Source: Micromonospora rhizosphaerae (GTDB lineage Bacteria; Actinomycetota; Actinomycetes; Mycobacteriales; Micromonosporaceae). From it: a stretch of 64,000 nucleotides of DNA. The translations under genes and the position numbers were made by a program. The first letter of the stretch is position 1. The number at the start of each line of letters is the position of its first letter. The notes under the pieces are model-generated. The model did no database searches and was not told the origin of the DNA. It saw only the letters and a list, made by a program, of their open reading frames with translations. Positions 18,103-26,486 of this stretch are shown here, piece by piece. The stretch is from the NCBI RefSeq assembly GCF_900091465.1, contig NZ_FMHV01000002.1, positions 3,968,001 through 4,032,000 on the forward strand, in the 5' to 3' direction.

Positions 18103-18417
18103 TTCCGGACTTGCGGTACGAGCGGGTGTGCCGAGCGGGCCAGCCGAGGAAGCGGTCGAACATATCGGCGGCGCTGTGTGACGTGCTGGGGTTGAGCTTG
18201 TGCAGGTCGTCGATCCGTCCTGGAGCAGACCAGCCAGGTAGATGAACAGGCTGACCAAGCTTCCGTCGTAGTCGGCGAGGAGAGCGAGTTTCGCCCGTCC
18301 GCAGGGCCAAGGATGGCCGCACGTACGGCAGAGCCAGATCGGGCGGAGCGGTAAATGATTGTCGGACGGCGAGCTGAGGTGGCCCCGTACTGCGGGAGGC
18401 TTTCGACTGTGCCTCAT
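18092..18417 (-). pseudogene. Small 'flavin reductase'-like conserved protein, frameshifted
   Basis: Starting at ATG 18417 (minus strand) the protein carries HLPLRPIWLCRTCGHPWPCG and LALLADYDGSLVSLFIYLA. This pattern is found in a short actinobacterial protein family often mislabelled flavin reductase and often placed beside HTH regulators; the CxxC..WPC cluster suggests metal binding. At about 18215-18219 the reading frame shifts: similarity continues in another frame as RIDDLHKLNPSTSHSAADMF and RFLGW to a stop at 18092. One missing base (GAC-CGG read as GAC-GG) explains it. As read, the protein lacks its C-terminal third in frame. A sequencing error is possible. Confidence 0.55.
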
Positions 18418-18859
18418 GTGGACGTGCCTCTGCCGGCCTGGCGTTCGAACAACTGACGCCACACGTAGGTAAGCAGCGGCGGGTCAGGCGGCCTTCTTTC
18501 GAGCTGGGCGCGGCCGGTGTCCGAGTCACGCGTCCGTGACTCGCTGTTGGCCGCGTTGCGCGAGACGTACACCGTCATGGCCGTTCTCCTCTTGGAGCTG
18601 TCACCTGCTTGTGGTGGGCCCGCCGCGAGTCCGGCGAGCCCACCGGCGTGGGGCGGCGGCTGGGAGCAGCCCGCCGCTCACCCGCCCGCGCAGCCCTCGT
18701 GGCGGTACACGAACGGGGAGTTACCCACACGCGTCTTCAGGCTCGCCGGGGAGCGGCGCGGAGAGAATGTCCCGCCGGTGCACTTACGGTGCACTACCGT
18801 CTCGCCACCCGCCGTTACCATCGGCGGGCTGACAACTGTCCGCTCTGGGAGGACGTGCG
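18418..18859. other. 442-bp stretch without a convincing gene
   Basis: Short open frames exist on the plus strand. One at 18609-18872 overlaps the start of the HTH gene by 13 bp and is rich in Arg, with a Cys-Pro-Leu-Trp near its end. It has no recognisable domain and its frame is not favoured by codon composition along its whole length. The region may be a decayed gene plus the regulatory region of the HTH-TPR gene, including the GTGCAC repeat. Confidence 0.4.
18778..18794. promoter_or_regulatory. Paired GTGCAC repeats upstream of HTH-TPR gene
   Basis: GTGCAC occurs at 18778-18783 and 18789-18794, each a perfect 6-bp palindrome, centred 11 bp apart (one helical turn). It ends 65 bp before the regulator's GTG start. 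This spacing suits a dimeric HTH protein binding one face of the DNA, so it may be an autoregulatory operator (inference). Confidence 0.3.
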
Positions 18860-20209
18860 GTGGCCTCAGTGACGACGTGGACCGGCCGGGAGGCGAACGC
18901 GCTGCGTATGGCGTTGCGGATGAGCGTCACCTCCTTCGCCGAGCACTTGGGCGCGGCCCGACGGACGGTGGCCAAATGGAGCAGCCAGGGCGACAGGGTT
19001 CACCTGCGTGCCGACATGCAGGCGGCGCTGGACACGGTGCTGGCGCGGTCCTCACCGGACGTGCGCGAACGCTTCGAGACGCTGCTGCGTTCGGCCACCG
19101 ACCGTGCAGTTGTGGGTCCCACCGACCCATCAGGCGGCGCTTGGGAGGCCGATACTGGCGGGGACGGGAATTACGGCTCCGGTTCGGATGGTGACGTGCG
19201 GCGTAGAGATCTCCTGAGGGGCGCGACGGTTAGCGTTGCCAGCGCCCTGCCCGGCGTCACGCCGCTGCTCGACGTGCTGGTGTCACCGCAGCGCCTGGTC
19301 ATCAAGCCGCTGGCGCTGTCTGTGCGGCAGTTCGCCCGGGAAGTCGCAGCTGCGAAGAGCGAGTACCAGGCCTGCCGGTACGAGCGCGTCCTCGGCCGGC
19401 TCGTGGCACTGCTGCCGACCCTGGAGCCCACCCGAGCTGGCGCCGGAAGCGAGCAACAGGTGCGGATCGACGCCCTGGCCACCGATCTGTACCACGTCGT
19501 CGGCAGCGTCCTGCTCAAGGTCGGCGACCGGGGAATGGCATTGGTAGCGGCCGAACGAAGCGCCCGGTTCGGGGCAGCCTGCAAGGACCCGGTGGCGATG
19601 GCCGCGAGCGCGCGGATCATGACCCATGCCCTGATGAGCAACGGTCACACGGACCAGGCAATGCACCTTGCCCAGATCGCCGCCGACACCCTCGACAGGG
19701 ACACCGGTCTCGCATCGGCCGACGCGGTGGCCGTCTACGGCGCGCTCGTGCTCCGCGGAGCGATCGCCGCCGCCCGCGCCGACGACCGGGACACCGCGCA
19801 GGCGATGCTCGACGAGGCTTCCCGGGCCGCCGCCCGACTCGGCCACGACGGCAACGACCGGTGGACCGGCTTCGGTGCCACCAACGTCCAGCTGCATCGG
19901 GCCCATATCGCACTGACCCTGGGCGACGCCGGCACCGCCATCGCCCTCGCCCGCCAGGTTCCGCTGGACAAGGTCACCCTCGCCGAGCGCAAGGCGTCGC
20001 TGTTCGTCGACGTGGCACAGGCCTACACCCAGTGGGGTCGCCACGAGCACGGGCTCCAGGCGTTGCGGACCGCGTACGACGTGGCACCTGAGGAGATCCG
20101 GTGCCGGCCGGCCATCCAGCGCATCGCGAGCGACCTGGCGACTCTCGCCCGAGGTCATGTCCGCAGGGAGGTCGTCGAATTCGCCGTCCACGCCGGGATC
20201 CGGGTATGA
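18860..20209 (+). CDS. XRE-type HTH regulator with TPR-like C-terminal domain
   Basis: This 449-residue protein starts at GTG 18860 after GGGAGGA. Residues about 8-60 form an HTH (ANALRMALRMSVTSFAEHLG, then TVAKWSSQG). A linker follows, with the unusual DVRRRDLLRGATVSVASAL stretch that resembles a twin-arginine or helix motif and is common in this family. About residues 150-440 are helical TPR-like repeats (for example AALVAAERSARFGAACKDP-like units, MTHALMSNGHTDQAMHLAQ). Such proteins are frequent in Streptomyces and Micromonospora, and some sense peptides. It overlaps the flavoprotein gene by 4 nt, so they form a unit. Confidence 0.85.
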   Translation: MASVTTWTGREANALRMALRMSVTSFAEHLGAARRTVAKWSSQGDRVHLRADMQAALDTVLARSSPDVRERFETLLRSATDRAVVGPTDPSGGAWEADTGGDGNYGSGSDGDVRRRDLLRGATVSVASALPGVTPLLDVLVSPQRLVIKPLALSVRQFAREVAAAKSEYQACRYERVLGRLVALLPTLEPTRAGAGSEQQVRIDALATDLYHVVGSVLLKVGDRGMALVAAERSARFGAACKDPVAMAASARIMTHALMSNGHTDQAMHLAQIAADTLDRDTGLASADAVAVYGALVLRGAIAAARADDRDTAQAMLDEASRAAARLGHDGNDRWTGFGATNVQLHRAHIALTLGDAGTAIALARQVPLDKVTLAERKASLFVDVAQAYTQWGRHEHGLQALRTAYDVAPEEIRCRPAIQRIASDLATLARGHVRREVVEFAVHAGIRV

Positions 20210-20778
20210 CCGGGGGACATCTGCAGATCGTCGTCTGCGGCGCCGGCCCCGCCGCAGACGTGACACAGTTGCTCGCCGCCGCGAAGGAGCGGGCCTGGAC
20301 AGCGGCAGTCACCGCCACGCCGAGCGCGAGGGACTTCATCGACCCGCAGGTGATCGAGGCGATGACCGGATACCCGGCCAGGTTCACGTATCAGTCGTCT
20401 ACGAGCACGCGGCGAATCCTCCCCGCGGCGGACGCTCTCGTCATCGCGCCCGCGACGTACAACTCCGTCAACAAGATCGCCCTCGGCATCGCCGACAACT
20501 ACGCGATGACCTCGGTCGCCGAGCTCATCGGCCGCCGGATTCCGACCGTCATCGTCCCCTTCGTCAACTCCGCGCTGGCCGCCCGCGCGCCCTTCCGGCG
20601 GGCGGTCGCAGACCTCCGCCACGAGCAGGTACGGGTCCTGCTTGGCGCCGACGACGAGTGGGAACCCCATCCGCCAGGCAGTGGTCGAGACCAGCAACAG
20701 GCATTCCCGTGGGAGGCTGCCTTCGGGGTGGCTGAGCGGCTCGCCCGGAATGGACCGGCAAGTGGGGGTGGCAGCTGA
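20206..20778 (+). CDS. Flavoprotein (HFCD/phosphopantothenoylcysteine decarboxylase-like)
   Basis: This 190-residue protein has the FMN-binding homo-oligomeric flavin Cys decarboxylase fold: QIVVCGAGPAADVTQLLAAA at the start, ADALVIAPATYNSVNKIALG with the PATxNxxxK motif, and IPTVIVPFVNSALAA. In other members this fold decarboxylates peptidyl-cysteine or phosphopantothenoylcysteine. Neither a coaBC partner nor a precursor peptide is visible here. The ATG overlaps the stop of the HTH-TPR gene (ATGA). The pairing of this regulator type with a small flavoprotein recurs in actinomycetes, with unknown function. Confidence 0.85.
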   Translation: MTGGHLQIVVCGAGPAADVTQLLAAAKERAWTAAVTATPSARDFIDPQVIEAMTGYPARFTYQSSTSTRRILPAADALVIAPATYNSVNKIALGIADNYAMTSVAELIGRRIPTVIVPFVNSALAARAPFRRAVADLRHEQVRVLLGADDEWEPHPPGSGRDQQQAFPWEAAFGVAERLARNGPASGGGS

Positions 20779-20891
20779 CCGCCAGGGATCTGCCGCAGCG
20801 GCTGCTGACAGCACAACACGCCTTGCGCGAGGCTGTCGCAGCAGCATGCAGGGATGATTGATTGACCCAGGCGGTGTGGCTCTGATCCACC

Positions 20892-20903
20892 ATCGATATC
20901 GAT
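20892..20903. promoter_or_regulatory. 12-bp palindrome ATCGATATCGAT before gltX-like gene
   Basis: This is a perfect 12-bp palindrome ending 11 bp before the GTG start at 20915. It is flanked by an imperfect outer repeat (CCACC...GGGTGG). It overlaps the likely promoter or start region, since no Shine-Dalgarno is clear and GATAGGGT could serve as a -10. A repressor operator is the simplest reading. Confidence 0.3.
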
Positions 20904-20914
20904 AGGGTGGGTGG

Positions 20915-22381
20915 GTGTCTGAGCCCGCGACTCGCCTTCGGTTCGCTCCCTCCCCGACGGGCATGTTCCACGTTGGGAACGCTCGCTCGCTGCTGCTGAA
21001 TTGGCTGGTTGCCCGACAGTCGGGCGGGACGCTGGTACTCCGGATCGAGGACACCGACGCGGAGCGCTCGCGCCCGGAGTGGACCGAAGGCATCGTGCGG
21101 GCGATGGCCTGGCTGGGTGTCGGCCCTGACGAGTATGAAGGTCCGCTCTTCCAGTCGTCGTATGCGGCCGAGCACACCAAGGCGGCACAACAGTTGTTCG
21201 ATGCCGGCAAGGCGTACTACTGCGACTGCACGCGTGACGTCGTTCGGGCACGTTCGGGTAGCCAGTACGCCGGCTATGACGGCTTCTGCAGTGATCGTGC
21301 GTTGCAAGCCGCCGATGGTAGGGCGCTGCGGTTCCGGACGCCCGATGAGGGTGTGACGGTCGTCAAGGACCTGGTGCGTGGAGAGCCGACGTTCGAGAAC
21401 CGGCTTGTCGAGGACTTCGTCATCGCACGTGGTGACGGGTCCCCGGTGTTCCTGCTCGCCAACGTGGTGGATGACATCACGATGAGGATCACTCATGTGA
21501 TGCGGGCCGAGGAGCACCTGCCGAACGCGCCTAAGCAGCAGTTGCTGTGGCAGGCGCTCGGGCACCAGCCGCCCACATGGGCTCACACTCCGATCCTGGT
21601 GAACGAGAAGCGGCAGAAGCTGTCCAAGCGGCGTGACAAGGTTGCGCTGGAGATGTACCGCGATGAGGGCTACCTCGCTTCGGCCATGCGCAACTACCTG
21701 ATGCTCCTCGGTTGGGCCCCCTCTGGCGATCGGGAGATCGTGCCGTGGTCGGTGATCGAGGAGGAGTTCCGCCTCGATCACGTGAACTCAGCTCCAGCGT
21801 TCTTCGACCTCAAGAAGCTGGCTGCGTTCAACGGGGAATACATTCGTGCGCTGAGCACCGAAGAGTTCATCGACGCCTGCGGGCCGTGGCTGACAGGCCC
21901 GTTCGTAACCGAGAAGGAGAAGGCCGAGGCTGGGTTCGGCATCACGGCCCCGCCGTGGCAGCCGGACGCCTACGAGCCTGCGGTGTTCGCGAAGGTCGCT
22001 CCGTTGGCACAGACGCGTATCAGTCTGCTTGCTGAAATCGTGCCCACCGTCGACTTCCTGTTCCTCGACACTCTCGAGCTGGACGACGCTTCGTGGGCGA
22101 AGGCGAGCAAGGATGCCAAGGTGCTGCCTGACGTGATCGCCACGTTTGAGGCTCTGCCGATATGGCGGGCTGTGCCGCTGAAGGAGGCGCTGCTGTCTGT
22201 CGGTGAGGCGCACGGGCTGAAGCTGGGTAAGGCGCAGGCACCGGTGCGTGTGGCCGTCACTGGCCGGTCTGTTGGCCTGCCGCTGTTCGAGTCGCTGGAA
22301 GTGCTGGGCCGGGATCGGACTTTGGCACGGCTGCGCGCTGCGGCGGTACAAGCTGCCGTGGGAGGTTCCGGTATGCCGTGA
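20915..22381 (+). CDS. gltX: Glutamyl-tRNA synthetase (non-standard actinobacterial type)
   Basis: This class I synthetase charges tRNA-Glu with glutamate. The 488-residue protein has [19 protein letters not shown] (HIGH motif as HVGN), [15 protein letters not shown], and [13 protein letters not shown] (KMSKS motif as KLSKR). The C-terminal 150 residues are the anticodon-binding helical domain ([32 protein letters not shown]). Third codon positions are clearly less GC-biased than in neighbours. It sits in an accessory patch, away from the leuCD context common for the housekeeping gltX of actinobacteria. It may be a horizontally acquired second copy, possibly a resistant isoenzyme (inference). 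Confidence 0.88.
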   Translation: MSEPATRLRFAPSPTGMFHVGNARSLLLNWLVARQSGGTLVLRIEDTDAERSRPEWTEGIVRAMAWLGVGPDEYEGPLFQSSYAAEHTKAAQQLFDAGKAYYCDCTRDVVRARSGSQYAGYDGFCSDRALQAADGRALRFRTPDEGVTVVKDLVRGEPTFENRLVEDFVIARGDGSPVFLLANVVDDITMRITHVMRAEEHLPNAPKQQLLWQALGHQPPTWAHTPILVNEKRQKLSKRRDKVALEMYRDEGYLASAMRNYLMLLGWAPSGDREIVPWSVIEEEFRLDHVNSAPAFFDLKKLAAFNGEYIRALSTEEFIDACGPWLTGPFVTEKEKAEAGFGITAPPWQPDAYEPAVFAKVAPLAQTRISLLAEIVPTVDFLFLDTLELDDASWAKASKDAKVLPDVIATFEALPIWRAVPLKEALLSVGEAHGLKLGKAQAPVRVAVTGRSVGLPLFESLEVLGRDRTLARLRAAAVQAAVGGSGMP

Positions 22382-22394
22382 CCGGGTCGGCCAG

Positions 22395-22420
22395 GGGTCT
22401 GCGCTGTCCGGCGCAGACCC
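22395..22420 (+). terminator. Hairpin after gltX-like gene
   Basis: GGGTCTGCGC (22395-22404) and GCGCAGACCC (22411-22420) are perfect reverse complements with a 6-nt loop, 14 bp after the stop. No T-run follows. The 160 bp beyond it, up to the GNAT gene, are more AT-rich than the rest and hold no gene that I can see. Confidence 0.5.
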
Positions 22421-22582
22421 GCTCGAGCAGGTCGCGTGTGCTGCTCCGATGATCCGCGACAGTTCCCGACCTGCAGTGAGCTAGCTTCACGGCCTTCTCC
22501 TACGTGCAGATCTCCGGGCAATCCCCATGTCGCAGCGTCTAAATTTAGCCGGGCCAGCGGAGCTCAAGAAATCAACCAGGGC

Positions 22583-23188
22583 TTAACGGGCGCGCCAGGT
22601 CTCGGTTGACATCCGCCACAAGACATGGCGCCTTTGCGGGTGACCCTCGTTCAAGAGGGGGTGATCAAAATCGTCGACAGGATCGTAGGTCATCCCGATG
22701 CGCTGCATCACGGTCTGAGATCTGATGTTGGTCGTGCTTGTGAAGGAGACGACCTCTCGGAGGCCTATCTCGTCGAAGGCGAAGCTGAGCGCCCGTCTGG
22801 CAGCCTCACTGGCATAACCGTGACCCCAACTCGACCGGCCCACGCGCCAGCCGATCTCCACCGAAGGGGTGAAGTGCGCCGCAAAACTCGGTACCGACAA
22901 GCCGGTGAATCCGATGAACTGCCCGTTTTCGGCGATCTCCAGAGCCCAGAGCCCGAATCCACGCTCGCCGAAGCCAGCCTCGATCTTGTCGATGAGGGCA
23001 TCGCTCTCATCCCGCGTCATAGTGGCGGGAAAGTGCTCCATCACCTCGGGGTCCGCGTTCATAGCGGCGAAGGGCTCGCGATCCCCGTGTTGCCAGCGAC
23101 GGAGAATGAGTCGGCCGGTCCTCAACAGCGGCGTTCGCGGCACCCGATGATCGTAGATCAAGCAGTCGGTGTTGACGGAACTCTCCAC
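22583..23188 (-). CDS. GNAT acetyltransferase (RimJ/RimL type)
   Basis: This 201-residue protein contains the RimJ-like N-terminus LLRTGRLILRRWQHGD. VEIGWRVGRSSWGHGYASEA is the acetyl-CoA pyrophosphate-binding loop (Gly-rich, with GHGYASEA), and TSTTNIRSQTVMQRIGM is the C-terminal motif with Asn and Ser typical of the family. It would acetylate an amino group of a protein or small molecule. The start is a GTG at 23188; an internal GTG 15 codons later is an alternative. It stands alone between the gltX-like gene and a broken gene. Confidence 0.85.
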   Translation of the reverse strand: MESSVNTDCLIYDHRVPRTPLLRTGRLILRRWQHGDREPFAAMNADPEVMEHFPATMTRDESDALIDKIEAGFGERGFGLWALEIAENGQFIGFTGLSVPSFAAHFTPSVEIGWRVGRSSWGHGYASEAARRALSFAFDEIGLREVVSFTSTTNIRSQTVMQRIGMTYDPVDDFDHPLLNEGHPQRRHVLWRMSTETWRAR

Positions 23189-23368
23189 CGATGCGTACCG
23201 ATCTCCTCCTCTGAGTGGTTCCTCTGTGCGCGGTCGGCCACTGGTGCTCGACGGTGAGGGGCGCGCGGTTGTGACGGAGGTCGCCGCTCACCGGGCCGTG
23301 CACGCGGTGGCGTTGGCCGACGTTCGAGGCATGGCAGAGGACGAGGGTTCCTAGCTGTTGGCGTCTCT

Positions 23369-23771
23369 ATGCGCTTGGGCGTCCTTTATGACGTCGACGG
23401 CGAGAGTCTCGCCGTGGTCAGTGGCGGGGCCCACTGGGGCGGCGGATTGTGGATCTGCGCCGATGATCTGGCCCTGCTGGGCGACCTGTACCTGCGGCGC
23501 GGCGAGTGGCTGGGCCGGCGCGTGCTGAGCGAGGAGTGGATCGAGCGGGCCTGGCGGCCGTGCGGACTGAACCCGGACTACGGCTATCTGGGGTGGCGTA
23601 ACGACTCCCGGCGGGTGCAGCCGAACGGCCCGGCCAGCGGTCGGGTGCGCCCGGGGCAACGGCGGCCGGCATCTGCTCTGGGTCGATCCCGACCGGGAGC
23701 TGGTCATCGCCTCGCACTGGGGTGACGACGTCGGCGAACTGATCGCCGAGGTGTCCGCGGCCATCCACTGA
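23369..23771 (+). pseudogene. Remnant of a serine hydrolase (class C beta-lactamase-like)
   Basis: Only the C-terminal third remains. One frame reads VSGGAHWGGGLWICADDLAL, VLSEEWIERAW and YGYLGWRND. After about 23655 similarity continues in another frame as HLLWVDPDRELVIASHWGDD and ends at TGA 23769-23771. The N-terminal part with the SxxK and YxN catalytic motifs is absent from the sequence upstream. It is therefore both truncated and frameshifted. Whole family members have about 330 residues or more. Confidence 0.65.
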
Positions 23772-23974
23772 ACGGGACGGCGGAAGCAAGCCCGCTCCAG
23801 CCCATGTCCAGGACTGCGGGTCGTGTCTCATGGAGCCCAGTCAAGGTCATTCGTTGACCGGGACGATGTGGAGGGCTGCTTCGCCGCGCTCCGGCACAGC
23901 AGCGATGCGAGGCTAGACGCGGGGCGGGGCTGACCGGGCACCGTCGCCCGCCGACGACGCTAGTGGAGGGTGCG

Positions 23975-24742
23975 ATGGTCGAGCCACGGACCAGGGCCCT
24001 TTGGCGGAGCGCACAGGCGCACGGCCGCCGGGCCAACCGGCGCAGCTACCACGATGGCGAGCGGGTCAACGGATACGTCGACGACCCGTACCACCGGATC
24101 CGCCGGACGGTCGCGGCCCGGATGGTGGCCGACGGCGTCACCAGGCCGCTGCCGGTCCTGGAGCTGGGCTGCGGACCGTGCAGCATGCTCGACCCGGCGG
24201 ACCTGCCGGGGCCACTGGTGGTGGCCGACCTGGCGGAGGCGGCCCTGGCTGACGCCCGCCGAGCCAGCGGGTCGGCTGCCCTGCCGGTCTGCCTGGACGC
24301 CACCCGGGCCCTGCCGTTTCGGGACGGCAGCTTCGCCGGGCTGCTGACCGGCGAGCTGATCGAGCACGTCTACGACCCAACGGCGCTGCTGCGTGAATGC
24401 CACCGGGTGCTGGCCCCCGAGGGCCTGCTCGTGCTCACCACCCCCAATCTGGCCACCGTCCAGGACCGGGTGGCCTTCCTCTTCGGCCGTGCCCCGCGCC
24501 AGGTCGACCCGCTGCACCCCTACCTGTGGCTGCACATTCGGCCGTTCACCGCCTCGCTGCTGCGCCGGGTGCTGCGGCGGGCCGGGTTCGACCCGCTGAC
24601 GATCCGTTCCAACCATGTCGGCTGGCGGCTCCCCAGTGGACGATGGGTCACCTCGCGGCTGCTCGCCCGGGTGGCGCCGGGGCTCGGCGGTTCGCTGATC
24701 TGCGCGGCTCGACGATCCCCCGACGACCGTCACCGAGCGTGA
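23975..24742 (+). CDS. Class I SAM-dependent methyltransferase
   Basis: This 255-residue cytoplasmic protein has SAM-binding motif I PVLELGCGPCSMLD (about residue 58), motif II/III ALPFRDGSFAGLLTGELIEH, and LRECHRVLAPEGLLVLTTPN, the standard pattern of UbiE/type 11 methyltransferases. The ATG at 23975 has GGAGGG four bases upstream. GTG 23963 is an alternative but lacks a Shine-Dalgarno. The substrate is unknown. No biosynthetic partners are adjacent. Confidence 0.85.
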   Translation: MVEPRTRALWRSAQAHGRRANRRSYHDGERVNGYVDDPYHRIRRTVAARMVADGVTRPLPVLELGCGPCSMLDPADLPGPLVVADLAEAALADARRASGSAALPVCLDATRALPFRDGSFAGLLTGELIEHVYDPTALLRECHRVLAPEGLLVLTTPNLATVQDRVAFLFGRAPRQVDPLHPYLWLHIRPFTASLLRRVLRRAGFDPLTIRSNHVGWRLPSGRWVTSRLLARVAPGLGGSLICAARRSPDDRHRA

Positions 24743-24820
24743 CGGGGCGCCCGAACGGCCCGTGATTGTGATATTGACAAAGGGCTATCATGGGGGAGCC
24801 GTCATGGAGCGGGGGATGTC

Positions 24821-25822
24821 ATGGCCCGATTTTTCACCTGGGTCGTCAACAATCTCGACGCCTTCATCGGGCTGCTCCTGGCCTTGACCGTCGCCGTCCT
24901 CGGGCTGACGAGCACGGTCAGCCAGGAGGTGGTCAACAGCGCCACTCTGCTGATCCTCGCCCTGCTCGCCCAGGCCATGCTGCGGGACCGGCTGCACCGG
25001 GGGACCGCCGAGCACCAGGTGCGGCAGGTGCTCACCGACACCCGGGACCGGCTCAGCGAGCTGGTCCCGCCGATGCGGGAGATCACCGGCCCGGACGGCG
25101 CGCTGGTCCGGGCCCGGGAGGCGATCGACAGCGTCTCCATGGTGCGGGTGCTCAACGGCACCGAGGTCGGTCAGGCGCTCGCCGACGCCCGCCGGCATAC
25201 CGACCGGTGGAACTTCAAGGGCGGCACCGGCACCTACACCAGAGCTGTCACCCTGCCGGAGTGCCTGGAACACGCCCGTCGACGCAACGCCACCCTGCAG
25301 TTCGCCATCGAGATCATCGACCCGACCGACGAGGATGTCTGCGAGCGCTACGCCCGGTTCCGGCGCAGCCTGGCGCCCGACGCGCCGGGGGAGCGGTGGA
25401 CCGTCGACCGCACCCGCAAGGAGTCCTTCGCCACCGTGCTGGCCGCCTGCTGGCACCTGCAGCGCTCCGGGCTGCTCACCATCGACGTGCGGGTCTCCTC
25501 GCAGATGACCACCTTCCGCTACGACCTCTCGTCGAGCTGCGTCATCATCACGCAGGAGAATCCGCAGACCCCGGCGCTGCGCATCGACCGCAAGGAGCTC
25601 TACTACAACCGCTACAACATCGAGCTGCAGTACAGCCGGGAGCAGAGCCGGCGGGTGCCGATCGAGGCGGCCGCGCAGGTGAAGCTCGACGACGAGCCGT
25701 CCGTGGAACAGGTCCGCCGGCTGTTCACCGCGCTCGGCCTGCCGCTGCCCCGGTCGTTCGGCGACCGCGAGGTCGCGGACATCGTGGGCAAGGCCATCCA
25801 GGCGAGGAACCCCTACGAATGA
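24821..25822 (+). CDS. Two-span membrane protein with large cytoplasmic domain, unknown function
   Basis: This 333-residue protein starts with a hydrophobic region that can form one or two spans (about residues 8-31 FTWVVNNLDAFIGLLLALTV and 34-53). A short coiled-coil-like stretch follows, then a soluble alpha/beta domain (about residues 95-260) with WNFKGGTGTYTRAVTLPEC, IEIIDPTDEDVCERYARFR and YDLSSSCVIITQENPQ. I do not recognise the domain; it has some resemblance to proteins found in actinomycetes near phosphatase genes. The stop overlaps the next ATG (ATGA). Membrane tethering plus an enzyme-like domain suggests an effector or a signal-receiving protein (inference). Confidence 0.75.
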   Translation: MARFFTWVVNNLDAFIGLLLALTVAVLGLTSTVSQEVVNSATLLILALLAQAMLRDRLHRGTAEHQVRQVLTDTRDRLSELVPPMREITGPDGALVRAREAIDSVSMVRVLNGTEVGQALADARRHTDRWNFKGGTGTYTRAVTLPECLEHARRRNATLQFAIEIIDPTDEDVCERYARFRRSLAPDAPGERWTVDRTRKESFATVLAACWHLQRSGLLTIDVRVSSQMTTFRYDLSSSCVIITQENPQTPALRIDRKELYYNRYNIELQYSREQSRRVPIEAAAQVKLDDEPSVEQVRRLFTALGLPLPRSFGDREVADIVGKAIQARNPYE

Positions 25823-26472
25823 TGACCTACGCCGAACTCGAACGGGAGATCGACCGGGGCGCGCGGCCGGAGCTGCTCCGCCAATGGGTGCTGGACGTCC
25901 TCTCCGACGTCGCCCAGGGGCGGCGCCCGCTGCGGGCCGTGCGCCACCCGCTCGGCTTCACCTGCCTGCCCGTGGACCGCAGCGGTCCCGACGGGATCTG
26001 TGTGCACGCCTGGCCGGCCGAGCCGCCGGCGGTCCGCCCCACCACCTCCGCGATGCACTCACACAGCTGGGACCTGCTCAGCCACGTGCTGGTCGGCCGG
26101 GTGCGCAACGAACTGATCGAGGTGACCGAGGCGCCCGCCGACCCGGCGTGGCGGGTGTACGAGGTGCGCAGCCGCGGCGACGTCGACGAGATGGCCGCGA
26201 CCGACCGGCTGGTGACCGCGGCGACCGCGACGGTGGAGACGCATTCGGCCGGCGACTCGTACGCGCTGCGCGCCGGCGGGTTCCACACCTCCGAGGTGGA
26301 CCACGGCGAGCCGGCGGTGACGGTCGCCCTCGGCCGGACCACTCCCGGCGGCTGCGACCTGAGTCTCGGCGCCGTGGACGGGCGCAGCCACCGGGTGCGC
26401 CGGGACCGGTGCGACCCGGCGGAGACCGCCCGGATGGCCCGGGAGATTGCTCTACTGGTGGCGTGGGGCTGA
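25819..26472 (+). CDS. Cupin-like protein of unknown function
   Basis: This 217-residue protein has no signal peptide. The central part has a beta-rich, metal-site-like pattern, MHSHSWDLLSHVLVGRVRNE, followed by HSAGDSYALRAGGFHTSEV. Several His and Glu residues are spaced as in small-molecule cupins. The N-terminal 60 residues are helical (YAELEREIDRG, LLRQWVLDVLSDV). It overlaps the membrane protein gene by 4 nt and is followed 14 bp later by the phosphatase gene, so the three form one operon. The cupin assignment rests on pattern only. Confidence 0.65.
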   Translation: MMTYAELEREIDRGARPELLRQWVLDVLSDVAQGRRPLRAVRHPLGFTCLPVDRSGPDGICVHAWPAEPPAVRPTTSAMHSHSWDLLSHVLVGRVRNELIEVTEAPADPAWRVYEVRSRGDVDEMAATDRLVTAATATVETHSAGDSYALRAGGFHTSEVDHGEPAVTVALGRTTPGGCDLSLGAVDGRSHRVRRDRCDPAETARMAREIALLVAWG

Positions 26473-26486
26473 CGGCTGGAGGAGCC

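Noticed and set aside
18609-18872. Small plus-strand open frame overlapping the HTH-TPR start
   Set aside because: No recognisable domain, Arg-rich shadow-like composition, and no Shine-Dalgarno at its start.
23169-23354. 61-codon plus-strand open frame between the GNAT and the hydrolase remnant
   Set aside because: No family resemblance; it overlaps the GNAT start and has no start signals.
24774-24779. TTGACA upstream of the membrane-protein gene
   Set aside because: There is no -10-like hexamer at a 16-19-bp spacing; TATCAT is only 6 bp away.
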